From Neobacillus mesonae (GTDB lineage: Bacteria; Bacillota; Bacilli; Paenibacillales; Paenibacillaceae), in assembly GCA_023715865.1 (NCBI GenBank), contig JAMBOW010000002.1:248001-312000 (forward strand): a stretch of 64,000 nt of DNA, written 5' to 3'. Within the stretch, counting starts at the first letter, position 1. Every line of letters starts with the position of its first letter. The translations under genes were made by a program, and so were the position numbers. Shown in pieces: positions 36,048 through 44,397 of this stretch. The notes under the pieces were generated by a model. It was given only the letters and a program-made list of their open reading frames with translations, searched no databases and was not told where the DNA came from.

Positions 36048-37267
36048 GTTATTGCTCAGCAACTTACCGAATTTACGATGATAAAGCCGATTTCCGCAAG
36101 AAAGCAGAGTCGATTGCAGTCGGCATGACCGTCGGCAGCTGGACAGAACTGCCTCAGGCTAAACAGGATGCCATGCAGAAGCATTTGGGACAAGTTCTTA
36201 CGGTTAACGTCCATGAACCGGAAAATGTAAAGCCTGGAGAGCGTTATGCGGATGTAACGATCGCTTATCCGGACGTTAATTTCAGCAGGGATATTCCCGC
36301 CCTGCTTGTCACTGTGTTTGGAAAAATATCCATGGACGGCCGAATCAAGCTGATGCATCTTGGATTCTCGGATGCATTTAAGTCCGCGTTCCCAGGTCCG
36401 AAATTTGGGCTGTCTGGAGTACGGGAAATTCTTGGAGTTTCTGACCGCCCCTTGCTCATGAGCATTTTCAAATCCGTTATAGGACTTGATATTGAAGAGC
36501 TGCGTGTCCAATTTATGCGTCAGGCACTTGGCGGTGTTGATTTAATAAAGGACGACGAAATTTTATTTGAGAACGAGCTTACTCCAATTGAAAAACGTGT
36601 TGAGGTCTGTATGAAAGCTGCAGAGGAAGCAAGCCGGGAAACAGGTAAAAAGCTGCTCTATGCTGCCAATTTGACCGGTCCAACGTCAAAGCTTCATGAA
36701 CAGGCAAAGAGAGCGATTGACGCAGGTGCGAATGCACTGCTCTTTAATGTTCTGTCCTACGGCTATGATGTGCTTCATGAGCTGAGCAAAGATTCTGATA
36801 TAAACGTACCCATTATGGCTCACCCTGCATTAGCCGGAGCATATTATCCATCACCTTATCATGGAATATCCGCTTCAGTGCTGCTTGGACAACTCATGCG
36901 GCTTGCCGGAGCCGATCTTGTTCTCTTCCCTTCTCCTTATGGGTCCGTTACGATGCCGCGTGAAGAAAACATGGGCATTAAAGAACAGCTGCTTACGTCA
37001 GAGCTGTCCGTGAAGAAGAGCATGCCTGTTCCTTCAGCAGGTATTCATCCTGGACTTGTGCCGCTGATCCTAAAAGATTTCGGTACTGATGTTATCGTGA
37101 ACGCAGGCGGAGGTATTCACGGGCATCCGATGGGAACAGAGGCAGGCGGACGCGCATTTATTCAAGCTATCGAAGCAGCACAGCAAGGCATCTCGCTTTC
37201 AGAATATGCGGCTCATCATCCTGAACTTGAAAGTGCCCTGAACCTTTGGGGAGGAGAAGTAAAGTGA
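36044..37267 (+). CDS. mtnW: 2,3-diketo-5-methylthiopentyl-1-phosphate enolase (RuBisCO-like)
   Basis: This 407-residue RuBisCO-like protein enolises diketomethylthiopentyl-1-phosphate in methionine salvage. The site corresponding to the carbamylated lysine and metal ligands of RuBisCO is present as GGVDLIKDDE (K169, D171, E172). Other segments match MtnW: FGLSGVRE, HPALAGAYY, GGGIHGHPMG. It lacks loop-6 features needed for CO2 fixation, as is usual for this family. It overlaps proC by four bases and mtnX by four bases (GTGA). Confidence 0.92.
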   Translation: MSYCSATYRIYDDKADFRKKAESIAVGMTVGSWTELPQAKQDAMQKHLGQVLTVNVHEPENVKPGERYADVTIAYPDVNFSRDIPALLVTVFGKISMDGRIKLMHLGFSDAFKSAFPGPKFGLSGVREILGVSDRPLLMSIFKSVIGLDIEELRVQFMRQALGGVDLIKDDEILFENELTPIEKRVEVCMKAAEEASRETGKKLLYAANLTGPTSKLHEQAKRAIDAGANALLFNVLSYGYDVLHELSKDSDINVPIMAHPALAGAYYPSPYHGISASVLLGQLMRLAGADLVLFPSPYGSVTMPREENMGIKEQLLTSELSVKKSMPVPSAGIHPGLVPLILKDFGTDVIVNAGGGIHGHPMGTEAGGRAFIQAIEAAQQGISLSEYAAHHPELESALNLWGGEVK

Positions 37268-37923
37268 GTAAGAAACCTGTGATTTTTTGTGATTTTGACG
37301 GCACGATCACCATGTCGGACAACATCGTGGCTATTATGAAACATTTTAAACCGGAAGGCTATGATGCGATCATGCGGGATACAGTATCTCAAAGCATTTC
37401 GCTTCAAAAAGGCGTAAGCGCAATGTTTGCGCTCCTTCCTTCGTCCCAGAAAGACGATATTATTCAGTTTGTGATAGGACAAGCTGGTATCCGCGAAGGC
37501 TTTCCTGAATTTTTGGATTATGTGCGGGATGAAGGCATTCCTTTTTATGTAACCAGCGGTGGTATGGACTTTTTTATCGATCCGCTTCTTGAACCGTTTG
37601 GTATACCAAGTGATCATATCTACTGCAATACCGCCGACTTCAGCAGCGATCAAATTGAAATTAAGTGGCCTCATCCATGTCAATCGCCTTGTGAGAATGA
37701 CTGTGGAATGTGTAAAGCAACGATTATGCGCGGCTTCGACCAAGACAAGTATGAGAGAATTCTGATCGGCGACAGCTTAACCGATTTTCAAGGTGCTAAA
37801 ATTGCTGACTTCGTCTACTCTCGTTCGATTCTCACGGAAAAATGCGCGGAGCTGGGTGTGCCTCATGTGCCGTTTACTACCTTTTTCGATATACTGCATG
37901 ATCTGAAATCTAAACAAGCTTAA
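37264..37923 (+). CDS. mtnX: 2-hydroxy-3-keto-5-methylthiopentenyl-1-phosphate phosphatase
   Basis: This 219-residue HAD-family phosphatase acts after MtnW in methionine salvage. The nucleophile motif is CDFDGTIT (D10, D12), with VTSGGMDFF and GDSLTDFQGAKIADFV as motifs II and IV. A Cys-rich insert (CQSPCENDCGMCK) is also seen in Bacillus MtnX. The GTG at 37264 follows GGGGAGGAG and overlaps the mtnW stop; an in-frame TTG six codons earlier lies before that site. Confidence 0.91.
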   Translation: MSKKPVIFCDFDGTITMSDNIVAIMKHFKPEGYDAIMRDTVSQSISLQKGVSAMFALLPSSQKDDIIQFVIGQAGIREGFPEFLDYVRDEGIPFYVTSGGMDFFIDPLLEPFGIPSDHIYCNTADFSSDQIEIKWPHPCQSPCENDCGMCKATIMRGFDQDKYERILIGDSLTDFQGAKIADFVYSRSILTEKCAELGVPHVPFTTFFDILHDLKSKQA

Positions 37924-37936
37924 AGGGGAACAGGAC

Positions 37937-38581
37937 ATGGATTTTACGACGATTACTTTAGAAGAAAAACAGCGGGTCATAGCAGAACTTGCTGATGTAA
38001 AAGACGATTTCGCCAAAAGAGGCTGGTTCCCGGGAACGAGCGGAAATCTTTCGATGCGTGTAGGAGAATTCGATCCTGAACAATTTCATTTTGCTGTAAC
38101 TGCAAGCGGTAAGGATAAAGCTGCACGGACGCCGGAAGACTTCTTGTTTGTAGATAAGGATGGACGTGCCTGCGAAAATACCGGGCTTAAGCCTAGCGCG
38201 GAAACACTTATTCACTGCGAGATTTATCGTTTGACTGGCTGTGGGGCTGTATTCCACGTACATACGGTATTTAACAACCTCATCAGTGAATATTTTGGAG
38301 ATCGCCAAAGTGTGCCGATTCAAGGCATTGAACTTATAAAAGCTTTTAACATTTGGGAAGAAAACGCAGCGATTGAAGTACCTGTGCTGCCTAACTTTGC
38401 TCATATACCTTCGATTGCAGAGCTCGTTCCTAATGTACTGGATCATAAAGTACCTGGAATTTTGCTGCGTAATCACGGCATATATGCATGGGGAAAGGAT
38501 GCCTTCGAAGCTAGAAAGCATCTTGAGGCCTTTGAATTCCTATTTGAAGTGATGTACCGCGGCTTACTGCTAAAAAAATAA
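37937..38581 (+). CDS. mtnB: Methylthioribulose-1-phosphate dehydratase
   Basis: This 214-residue class II aldolase-fold enzyme dehydrates methylthioribulose-1-phosphate. Zinc ligands are the histidines in FHVHTVF and RNHGIYAWG, and GTSGNLSMR and SGKDKAARTP are family-typical. It lies 13 bases after mtnX and ends the operon at a strong terminator. In B. subtilis mtnD follows; here mtnD, mtnK and mtnA are not in the window. Confidence 0.92.
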   Translation: MDFTTITLEEKQRVIAELADVKDDFAKRGWFPGTSGNLSMRVGEFDPEQFHFAVTASGKDKAARTPEDFLFVDKDGRACENTGLKPSAETLIHCEIYRLTGCGAVFHVHTVFNNLISEYFGDRQSVPIQGIELIKAFNIWEENAAIEVPVLPNFAHIPSIAELVPNVLDHKVPGILLRNHGIYAWGKDAFEARKHLEAFEFLFEVMYRGLLLKK

Positions 38582-38588
38582 AATAAAA

Positions 38589-38634
38589 AACGGAGAACTC
38601 CACTCGATTAGCAGTGTTGTTCTCCGTTTTTTTC
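38589..38634. terminator. Bidirectional terminator between mtnB and the membrane-protein gene
   Basis: AAAAAACGGAGAAC pairs with GTTCTCCGTTTTTT around an 18-base loop. T-tracts follow on both strands, and convergent genes end on both sides (38581 and 38646). Confidence 0.85.
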
Positions 38635-38645
38635 ATATCAATATT

Positions 38646-39935
38646 TTACTTATCATGTCCACGATATAAAGGCGGCTCCACTTCACGCTCCAAGTCTTTG
38701 AGAAGCTGCTCCCCGTCGTATTCTTTTTTCCGTGGCTTGAACAGCAGACGGATGCCTGCCCCTATAAGCAGAAGCGACACGACAATCGTATTCATGTGAG
38801 ATTGAATTTGATAGACGTGATATTCAAATCTTCCGCCGAATTCCGGAACAACAAGCCGTATTAAAATATAGTAAACTCCTAGGAACAGGAGGGCAATACC
38901 GATCCAGCTTTGATACCGGGTCCAGCTCTCAATGACCGGCTTATCATACAAGTGCTCTCTACCGTATTTGCTGGCCTGCTGAAGACCGTCAAAAAAGCTG
39001 TAGAACCATATAATCGGAATCAAAAACAGAAAGATCGACAGGTTCATCAGATCAAGAACATAGATGCTTCCGAGGAACATCAGCATTAACTGCATGCCCC
39101 TTTTTTGCAGTCCAAGATACATATGGCCCGCCCCAGGGAAAGCCGCTAGCAGCGTAGCGATTACCTTGCTTCGCTTGCCTGCACTTTTTCCATGCTCCAA
39201 CTGTTCAAACAGCGTCTTGTCTTCTAAAATTTCACCAGCCTGCTTTCGATTTACATGCTGGACCGCATCAAACATACAATACAGCCACATCACAGGCAGC
39301 AGTAGAAGGAAAAGAAGAAAAATTTCCTGACCCGAAATGGCGGCCACAAAAAACAGCATAATCCCAAGTCCGAAGAAACCGATGAGAAACGATAATCCGC
39401 GCTGTAATAAACCTAAATGCAGGTGTCCTAGACCTGGAACAAAAGATAAGAGAATGGTATAGAAGCGTTCACTTTCCCTGCCCTGTCCCCTGCCTTGATG
39501 GGGATATACATATCCTTCACGAGGCGGATAGCCGAATGGAGGCTCTATCCCTTCCTCGGGCCCTCCCTTACCATAGAACGGCAATTCCTGTTCTCCATTG
39601 GGTCCAAATTCCTGTCCGAAGTACTTGTCTCCATTCATCATCTGACCTGGATAACCAGCATAAGGAGGATAGTGTGCCGGATGATCCGGCTCCCGTATCA
39701 GTTTGATCACGATATCAAACATGCTGATGAACCATAGGACGGCAGCCGTAAGACAGCTCAGTAAAGCTAACTCCTCCTCATTACCAACGACAAGCAACAG
39801 AAATCCAAAGCCTATAAGGCCAAAAAATAAAAAACCATAAATAAATCCCTTAACCCGGCTTTTATAGTAATAGTGACCTAAGCCCGGCACCATGTTAAGC
39901 AGAAAAGCCAACAACTTGCTGCGATCTTGCTGCAC
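38646..39935 (-). CDS. Membrane protein with three PG-x-GH modules
   Basis: I do not recognise the function of this 429-residue protein. It contains three copies of a module of about 70 residues: a helix ending in F-P-G-x-G-H-x-Y/H (LNMVPGLGHYY, LSFVPGLGHLH, LAAFPGAGHMY), a basic residue pair and Gly (VKGF, QRGL, KRGM), two hydrophobic helices, and a W-x-x-x-M/F-F-D ending (LWFISMFD, MWLYCMFD, IWFYSFFD). The layout recalls TM2-type domains. A Pro/Gly/Tyr-rich soluble stretch (about 85-155) separates modules 1 and 2, and two further helices end the protein. It lies 21 bases after the anti-sigma-like gene, so it belongs to the sigma-factor operon. Confidence 0.72.
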   Translation of the reverse strand: MQQDRSKLLAFLLNMVPGLGHYYYKSRVKGFIYGFLFFGLIGFGFLLLVVGNEEELALLSCLTAAVLWFISMFDIVIKLIREPDHPAHYPPYAGYPGQMMNGDKYFGQEFGPNGEQELPFYGKGGPEEGIEPPFGYPPREGYVYPHQGRGQGRESERFYTILLSFVPGLGHLHLGLLQRGLSFLIGFFGLGIMLFFVAAISGQEIFLLFLLLLPVMWLYCMFDAVQHVNRKQAGEILEDKTLFEQLEHGKSAGKRSKVIATLLAAFPGAGHMYLGLQKRGMQLMLMFLGSIYVLDLMNLSIFLFLIPIIWFYSFFDGLQQASKYGREHLYDKPVIESWTRYQSWIGIALLFLGVYYILIRLVVPEFGGRFEYHVYQIQSHMNTIVVSLLLIGAGIRLLFKPRKKEYDGEQLLKDLEREVEPPLYRGHDK

Positions 39936-39956
39936 ATTTGTTCATTCCTTTCCATT

Positions 39957-40406
39957 TCATTTTGTATAAGGATCAGGTTTAATTTCATCCAGCCAACCCG
40001 TCGCTTTTTCCATCATTTTCTCGCTATATGGCTTCTTATCTTCTGTACCTATATCAAAATTCCCAGGAGCTACTCTATCAAACACGCCTGTAGATATAAA
40101 CAACATGGTTATAGAAGCGGCAAGGGTGTAATGAACGATTTTGTTATTGAGCAAATGCCGAAAGCGGTTGGATTTGCGTACTTGCTTCTCCTGTTTTGAA
40201 GAAAGAGCTTGAACCTGTTCCATAACTTGTGTTGTAAAAGAATCCGCATCTGACAGCGATGACATCGAATGCCTCTCAAGCGCCATTAAGTAGGAGTCCA
40301 AAGCTTCTTCATTCTCAAGGAGCAGCCTGTCCAATTCTTCTCTTTCTGCACCTGTCATTTCACCTTGAATGTATCGTTTCCAGTCGTTATGATCTAATTT
40401 AGTCAC
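39957..40406 (-). CDS. Membrane-anchored anti-sigma-like protein
   Basis: This 149-residue protein has a cytoplasmic N-terminal region (DWKRYIQGEMTGAEREELDRLL, EEALDSYLMAL), one membrane helix (about 92-108) and a short extracytoplasmic tail. The position after an ECF sigma gene with an 8-base overlap and the W-x-x-Y-I-x-G-E start are typical of anti-sigma factors. The zinc-binding H-x3-C-x2-C motif is missing; the whole protein has no cysteine. It probably binds and restrains the sigma factor until a membrane signal arrives. Confidence 0.75.
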   Translation of the reverse strand: MTKLDHNDWKRYIQGEMTGAEREELDRLLLENEEALDSYLMALERHSMSSLSDADSFTTQVMEQVQALSSKQEKQVRKSNRFRHLLNNKIVHYTLAASITMLFISTGVFDRVAPGNFDIGTEDKKPYSEKMMEKATGWLDEIKPDPYTK

Positions 40407-40992
40407 GCCATGAGACCTCCTTCCAATGTGCTCTTATCCACTGCCGTGCCCTGTAAAGTCTAGATTCCACCGTTTTTATCGCAATGCGGGACTCTTCTGC
40501 AATTTGCTCATAATTTTTCCCCTTCAGATAAAAATCAATGATAATGTCTCGGTGCTGCGGGGGGAGCGACGAAATCTTGTGCACAAGCGCCTCTTTACGC
40601 TCCTTCTTCATCAGCTGATGTACGATATCCGGCTGATGATCCGCGATATGAAGTACTTCATCATCACGGCCGCTCACTTCCACATCTCGTCGGCTTAGCT
40701 TTCTTTTCGCATCTATTGCCTTATGTAAAGCAATTCGGGTGATCCATGTCTTAAATCCTTCTGATCGGTACTGGGGGAGAGCTTTAAAGATTTGTATAAA
40801 TGCTTCCTGTGCAGCATCCTCCGCATCCTGCGCCTGGTGAAGTACAGAGTAGGTTACCTGATAAACATGCCTTCCGTAGTGATCAATAATTTCACGAAAC
40901 TTGGCATGGTCACCCTTTAATATTTGATCGATCAAACTTGCTTCATCAATGGCTTCTCTCCTCCTTCCCCAATTTAATAGACGCAGCAGCAT
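40399..40992 (-). CDS. ECF-type RNA polymerase sigma factor
   Basis: This protein of up to 197 residues has region 2 (FREIIDHYGRHVYQVTYSVL, DAEDAAQEAFIQIFKAL, FKTWITRIALHKAIDAKR) and region 4 (LPPQHRDIIIDFYLKGKNYEQIA, KTVESRLYRARQWI) and no region 3, as in ECF sigma factors. The ATG at 40992 has only a weak site (GCAGGG). A strong AAGGAGGAG lies at 40958-40966, seven bases before an in-frame ATT codon at 40950, which would give 183 residues with a more usual N-terminus. It is the first gene of a three-gene operon with the anti-sigma-like and PG-x-GH proteins. Confidence 0.87.
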   Translation of the reverse strand: MLLRLLNWGRRREAIDEASLIDQILKGDHAKFREIIDHYGRHVYQVTYSVLHQAQDAEDAAQEAFIQIFKALPQYRSEGFKTWITRIALHKAIDAKRKLSRRDVEVSGRDDEVLHIADHQPDIVHQLMKKERKEALVHKISSLPPQHRDIIIDFYLKGKNYEQIAEESRIAIKTVESRLYRARQWIRAHWKEVSWRD

Positions 40993-41071
40993 TTATAAAA
41001 CCCTGCGTATTTTTAAATCTATTTTTAATTTTTTTATTTTCGCTTGCCTTTCCCATTTTGACGTAAAACAA

Positions 41072-41109
41072 TAAAAATAGACACCCCTTAAAATAAGGAA
41101 TGTCTATTT
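41072..41109 (-). terminator. Terminator of dnaD
   Basis: AAATAGACA and TGTCTATTT pair, with inner CCTTA/TAAGG pairs, and T-rich sequence follows on the minus strand. It lies 19 bases after the dnaD stop codon. Confidence 0.8.
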
Positions 41110-41127
41110 GAAATAATACTATAGATG

Positions 41128-41835
41128 TTATCTACCGCCGTTGCGAAAACGAGCAGCATATGCCTTAACATCCTGCGCTGTTCTGACGCGGTTACGGCTC
41201 CATTCGAGTAAAATACGGTCAATATACGTAAAATGGATTTTCCCGGCAAACACCGCTTCCTTTAAAGCCAGCAGAATCAATTCATCTGGATATCTGTCCT
41301 GATCTATCCAGCTGGATATGCGTTCAAGCTCCATTGGAGACAAGGGTCTTCCAAACTCCTTCTCGAAGATACGGAAGATGTTCTTCTCTTCAGGCTCATC
41401 GCCGGTTTCGCTCAAGGGACTCTCCGAAGTACGGCCGCGAAATGCCGGCTTAGAAACGTGTGATGATCTATCTTCACTGAGACATTGCGCCAGTATCGTA
41501 TACAATCCAATCAGATTATAGTGTTCATACTGAATGCCTTGGATCTCGTCCATCTCTTCGTCAATCCGGATAAATCCTTCCTTCATAAGCCTCTGCAATC
41601 GTCTTGCGATTTCATCAGGTAATATACCCATCCGATCGGCCAGTTCCTGAAGTGTTGGAAAGTCATTTCCTTCCATCTGCTGAAATCCGAGCAAATGCTG
41701 TATAAGCAGCATTTCTCCTTCTGACAGTCCCAGCCGGGCATAATAACGAAGCAGTGCATAGGGAAGCTGAAAGCTTCCCATTGCCATTCCGTAAGCGACA
41801 CCGTCCGCCCAAGTTCCTACGCTAGGTTCGCTCAT
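41128..41835 (-). CDS. dnaD: DnaD-type primosome/replication initiation protein
   Basis: This 235-residue protein has the N-terminal winged-helix oligomerisation domain (about 25-105; LLRYYARLGLSEGEMLLI, LPDEIARRLQRLMKEGFI) and the C-terminal DnaD domain (about 150-225; FEKEFGRPLSPMELERISSW, YIDRILLEW). DnaD helps load the helicase at oriC and at stalled forks. The start follows AGGAGG. It lies 17 bases after asnS, as in B. subtilis, but nth does not follow it. Confidence 0.92.
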   Translation of the reverse strand: MSEPSVGTWADGVAYGMAMGSFQLPYALLRYYARLGLSEGEMLLIQHLLGFQQMEGNDFPTLQELADRMGILPDEIARRLQRLMKEGFIRIDEEMDEIQGIQYEHYNLIGLYTILAQCLSEDRSSHVSKPAFRGRTSESPLSETGDEPEEKNIFRIFEKEFGRPLSPMELERISSWIDQDRYPDELILLALKEAVFAGKIHFTYIDRILLEWSRNRVRTAQDVKAYAARFRNGGR

Positions 41836-41852
41836 TTACATACCTCCTGGAC

Positions 41853-43151
41853 TTAAGGGTAAAGACGGTACAGCATCCGTGGGAACGGAATGGTTTCACG
41901 AACATGGTCCAGTCCGCAAATCCAGGCTACTGTCCGTTCAAGACCCAGGCCGAATCCAGAATGCGGAACCGAGCCATACGTACGGAGATCCAAATACCAC
42001 TGATAAGCTTCACGTGAGAGGTTATGTTCCTCAAAACGTTCTTCCATCAGCTTCGGATCGTCAATACGCTGTGATCCCCCGATAATTTCCCCATAGCCTT
42101 CCGGTGCAATCATATCCGCACACAGAACTACTTCAGGACGGTTTGGATCTGGTTTCATGTAGAACGCCTTAATTCCTGCAGGGTAGTGTGTAATGAATAC
42201 AGGCTTGTCGTATTTCTCTGCGATCGCTGTTTCATGCGGAGCACCAAAGTCCTCTCCCCAAGGAATGTCGAAGCCGCCCTCCCCTTGCAGGAAGCTGATT
42301 GCATCATCATACGTGATCCGCGGGAATGGAGCTTTTACGTTCTCCAGCTTGGATACGTCACGACCAATGCTTTCTAGTTCCGCACGACAGTTTTTCACGA
42401 CCGATTGTACAACATGAGAAATAAACTCTTCTTGAATACGCAGGCTTTCTTCGTGGTCAACAAAAGCCATTTCCGGTTCAATCATCCAGAATTCGATCAA
42501 GTGACGGCGTGTCTTGGATTTTTCAGCACGGAACGTCGGTCCGAAGGAATATACCTTGCCGAGCGCCATTGCTGCAGCTTCCATATACAATTGGCCGCTT
42601 TGCGTCAAATAGGCATCCTCATCGAAATATTTGATGTGGAATAAATTCGTTGTGCCCTCTGCAGAAGAAGGTGTAAGAATTGGCGGATCAACAATTGTAA
42701 ATCCGTTCGTATCAAAATATTCCTGAACAGCACGAATGATTTCTGCACGAATAATCATGATCGCACGCTGTTTCGAGGAACGAAGCCACAAGTGGCGATG
42801 ATCCATTAAGAAATCGACGCCATGTTCTTTAGGCGTAATCGGATAGTTCTCTGTAAGATGAATAATTTCAATATCCGTTACAGTCATTTCATAGCCGGAT
42901 TGACTGCGAGGCTCCTCGCGAATCACGCCGGTTACATAAAGCGAGCTTTCCTGAGTCAAGCTTTTTGCATTGGCCCAAATTTCTTCGGAAACCTCACTTT
43001 TAACAACAACTCCCTGAATGTATCCTGTACCATCACGTAGCTGCAAAAACTGAATCTTTCCGCTGGAGCGCTTATTGTTAATCCAAGCACCAATCGTAAC
43101 CGTTTCTCCAACGTGCTGACTGACATGGCGAATGTCGCTCTTTGTGCTCAT
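41853..43151 (-). CDS. asnS: Asparaginyl-tRNA synthetase
   Basis: This 432-residue class II synthetase has an N-terminal OB-fold anticodon-binding domain ([24 protein letters not shown] with later residues to about 105) and a catalytic domain: motif 2 [21 protein letters not shown] and motif 3 [15 protein letters not shown]. The residues favour Asn over Asp specificity by overall similarity to AsnS. The ATG at 43151 follows AGGGAGAG. It lies 37 bases after ackA. Confidence 0.94.
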   Translation of the reverse strand: MSTKSDIRHVSQHVGETVTIGAWINNKRSSGKIQFLQLRDGTGYIQGVVVKSEVSEEIWANAKSLTQESSLYVTGVIREEPRSQSGYEMTVTDIEIIHLTENYPITPKEHGVDFLMDHRHLWLRSSKQRAIMIIRAEIIRAVQEYFDTNGFTIVDPPILTPSSAEGTTNLFHIKYFDEDAYLTQSGQLYMEAAAMALGKVYSFGPTFRAEKSKTRRHLIEFWMIEPEMAFVDHEESLRIQEEFISHVVQSVVKNCRAELESIGRDVSKLENVKAPFPRITYDDAISFLQGEGGFDIPWGEDFGAPHETAIAEKYDKPVFITHYPAGIKAFYMKPDPNRPEVVLCADMIAPEGYGEIIGGSQRIDDPKLMEERFEEHNLSREAYQWYLDLRTYGSVPHSGFGLGLERTVAWICGLDHVRETIPFPRMLYRLYP

Positions 43152-43188
43152 GTCTTATCTCTCCCTGTTTATAAAATTCTTACTTATT

Positions 43189-44397
43189 TTATTTCGTTGA
43201 TTCTTCCACAATACGATTTGTATCGCGGGCGATGACCAGCTCTTCATTCGTTGGAATGATGAGAACGTCAACTTTAGAATTTGGTGTGGAGATGCGGCGC
43301 GGTTCGCCGGAACGAATTTTGTTCAGCTCTTCATCAACCTCTACACCCAAATAAGTCAACTGCTCAAGAACTCTTTGACGAAGGACGACAGAGTTCTCTC
43401 CGACACCTGCAGTAAAGACGATAACGTCTACACCGTTCATTGCAGCAGCGTAGGAACCAATGTATTTACGAAGGCGATATTCGTACATGTTAAATGCGAG
43501 CGTAGAATTGGGCTCCCCATTCTCCATGCCTTCTGTAATTTCACGCATATCACTGCTGATTCCGGAAATAGCGAGCAGTCCGCTATGCTTGTTCAGCATG
43601 GAGTTGACTTCATTCAACGTCAGATCTTCTTTATTCATGACGTAAGGAACGATCGCTGGATCAAGATCCCCGCTTCGAGTTCCCATCATTAGCCCTTCCA
43701 GAGGAGTCATCCCCATGGATGTGTCAACGGAAACACCGTTTTGGATGGCCGTAAGACTTCCCCCGTTACCCACGTGGCAGGTAATGATTTTAAGATCCTC
43801 AATTGGACGTTCCATAAATTCTGCAGCCACTTTACTTACATAGTAATGGGACGTACCATGTGCACCATAACGGCGTACTTTGTACTTGTTATAGAGTACA
43901 CGCGGAATCGCATAAAGATATGCATGCTCAGGCATCGTTTGATGGAATGCTGTATCGAATACAACAACCTGAGGTACACCTGGCATATTCGTTTCAGCAG
44001 CATTAATCCCCATAATTGCAGCAGGGTTGTGCAGTGGTGCCAAATCAATCAGTTGACGAATTTTCGCTTTGACTTCATCTGTTACAAGGGCGGATTCGTT
44101 AAAGAATTCACCGCCGTGAACGACACGGTGTCCTACAGCTTGAATTTCCTCAATGGATGACAATACTCCGTGTTCAGCATGAACGAGCTTGTCCAGAACT
44201 TTACGAATTGCTGTCGTGTGCTCCAGAATTTCACTTACTTCGGTTACTTCTTCTTTACCTGTAGGTTTATGTGTCAGGATGGAAGAATCCATACCGATTC
44301 GTTCAACCAAACCTTTTGCCAGAACGGACTCGTCCGTCATGTCATAAACTTGATACTTAAGGGAAGAGCTTCCCGCATTGATTACTAGTACTTTCAT
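43189..44397 (-). CDS. ackA: Acetate kinase
   Basis: This 402-residue enzyme interconverts acetyl phosphate and acetate with ADP/ATP. Signatures: VLVINAGSSSLKYQVYD at the N-terminus, GHRVVHGGE, HVGNGGSLTAIQNG, DTSMGMTPLEGLMMGTR and FTAGVGENS. The start overlaps the stop of the dehydrogenase gene by four bases. The phosphotransacetylase gene is not in the window. Confidence 0.95.
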   Translation of the reverse strand: MKVLVINAGSSSLKYQVYDMTDESVLAKGLVERIGMDSSILTHKPTGKEEVTEVSEILEHTTAIRKVLDKLVHAEHGVLSSIEEIQAVGHRVVHGGEFFNESALVTDEVKAKIRQLIDLAPLHNPAAIMGINAAETNMPGVPQVVVFDTAFHQTMPEHAYLYAIPRVLYNKYKVRRYGAHGTSHYYVSKVAAEFMERPIEDLKIITCHVGNGGSLTAIQNGVSVDTSMGMTPLEGLMMGTRSGDLDPAIVPYVMNKEDLTLNEVNSMLNKHSGLLAISGISSDMREITEGMENGEPNSTLAFNMYEYRLRKYIGSYAAAMNGVDVIVFTAGVGENSVVLRQRVLEQLTYLGVEVDEELNKIRSGEPRRISTPNSKVDVLIIPTNEELVIARDTNRIVEESTK

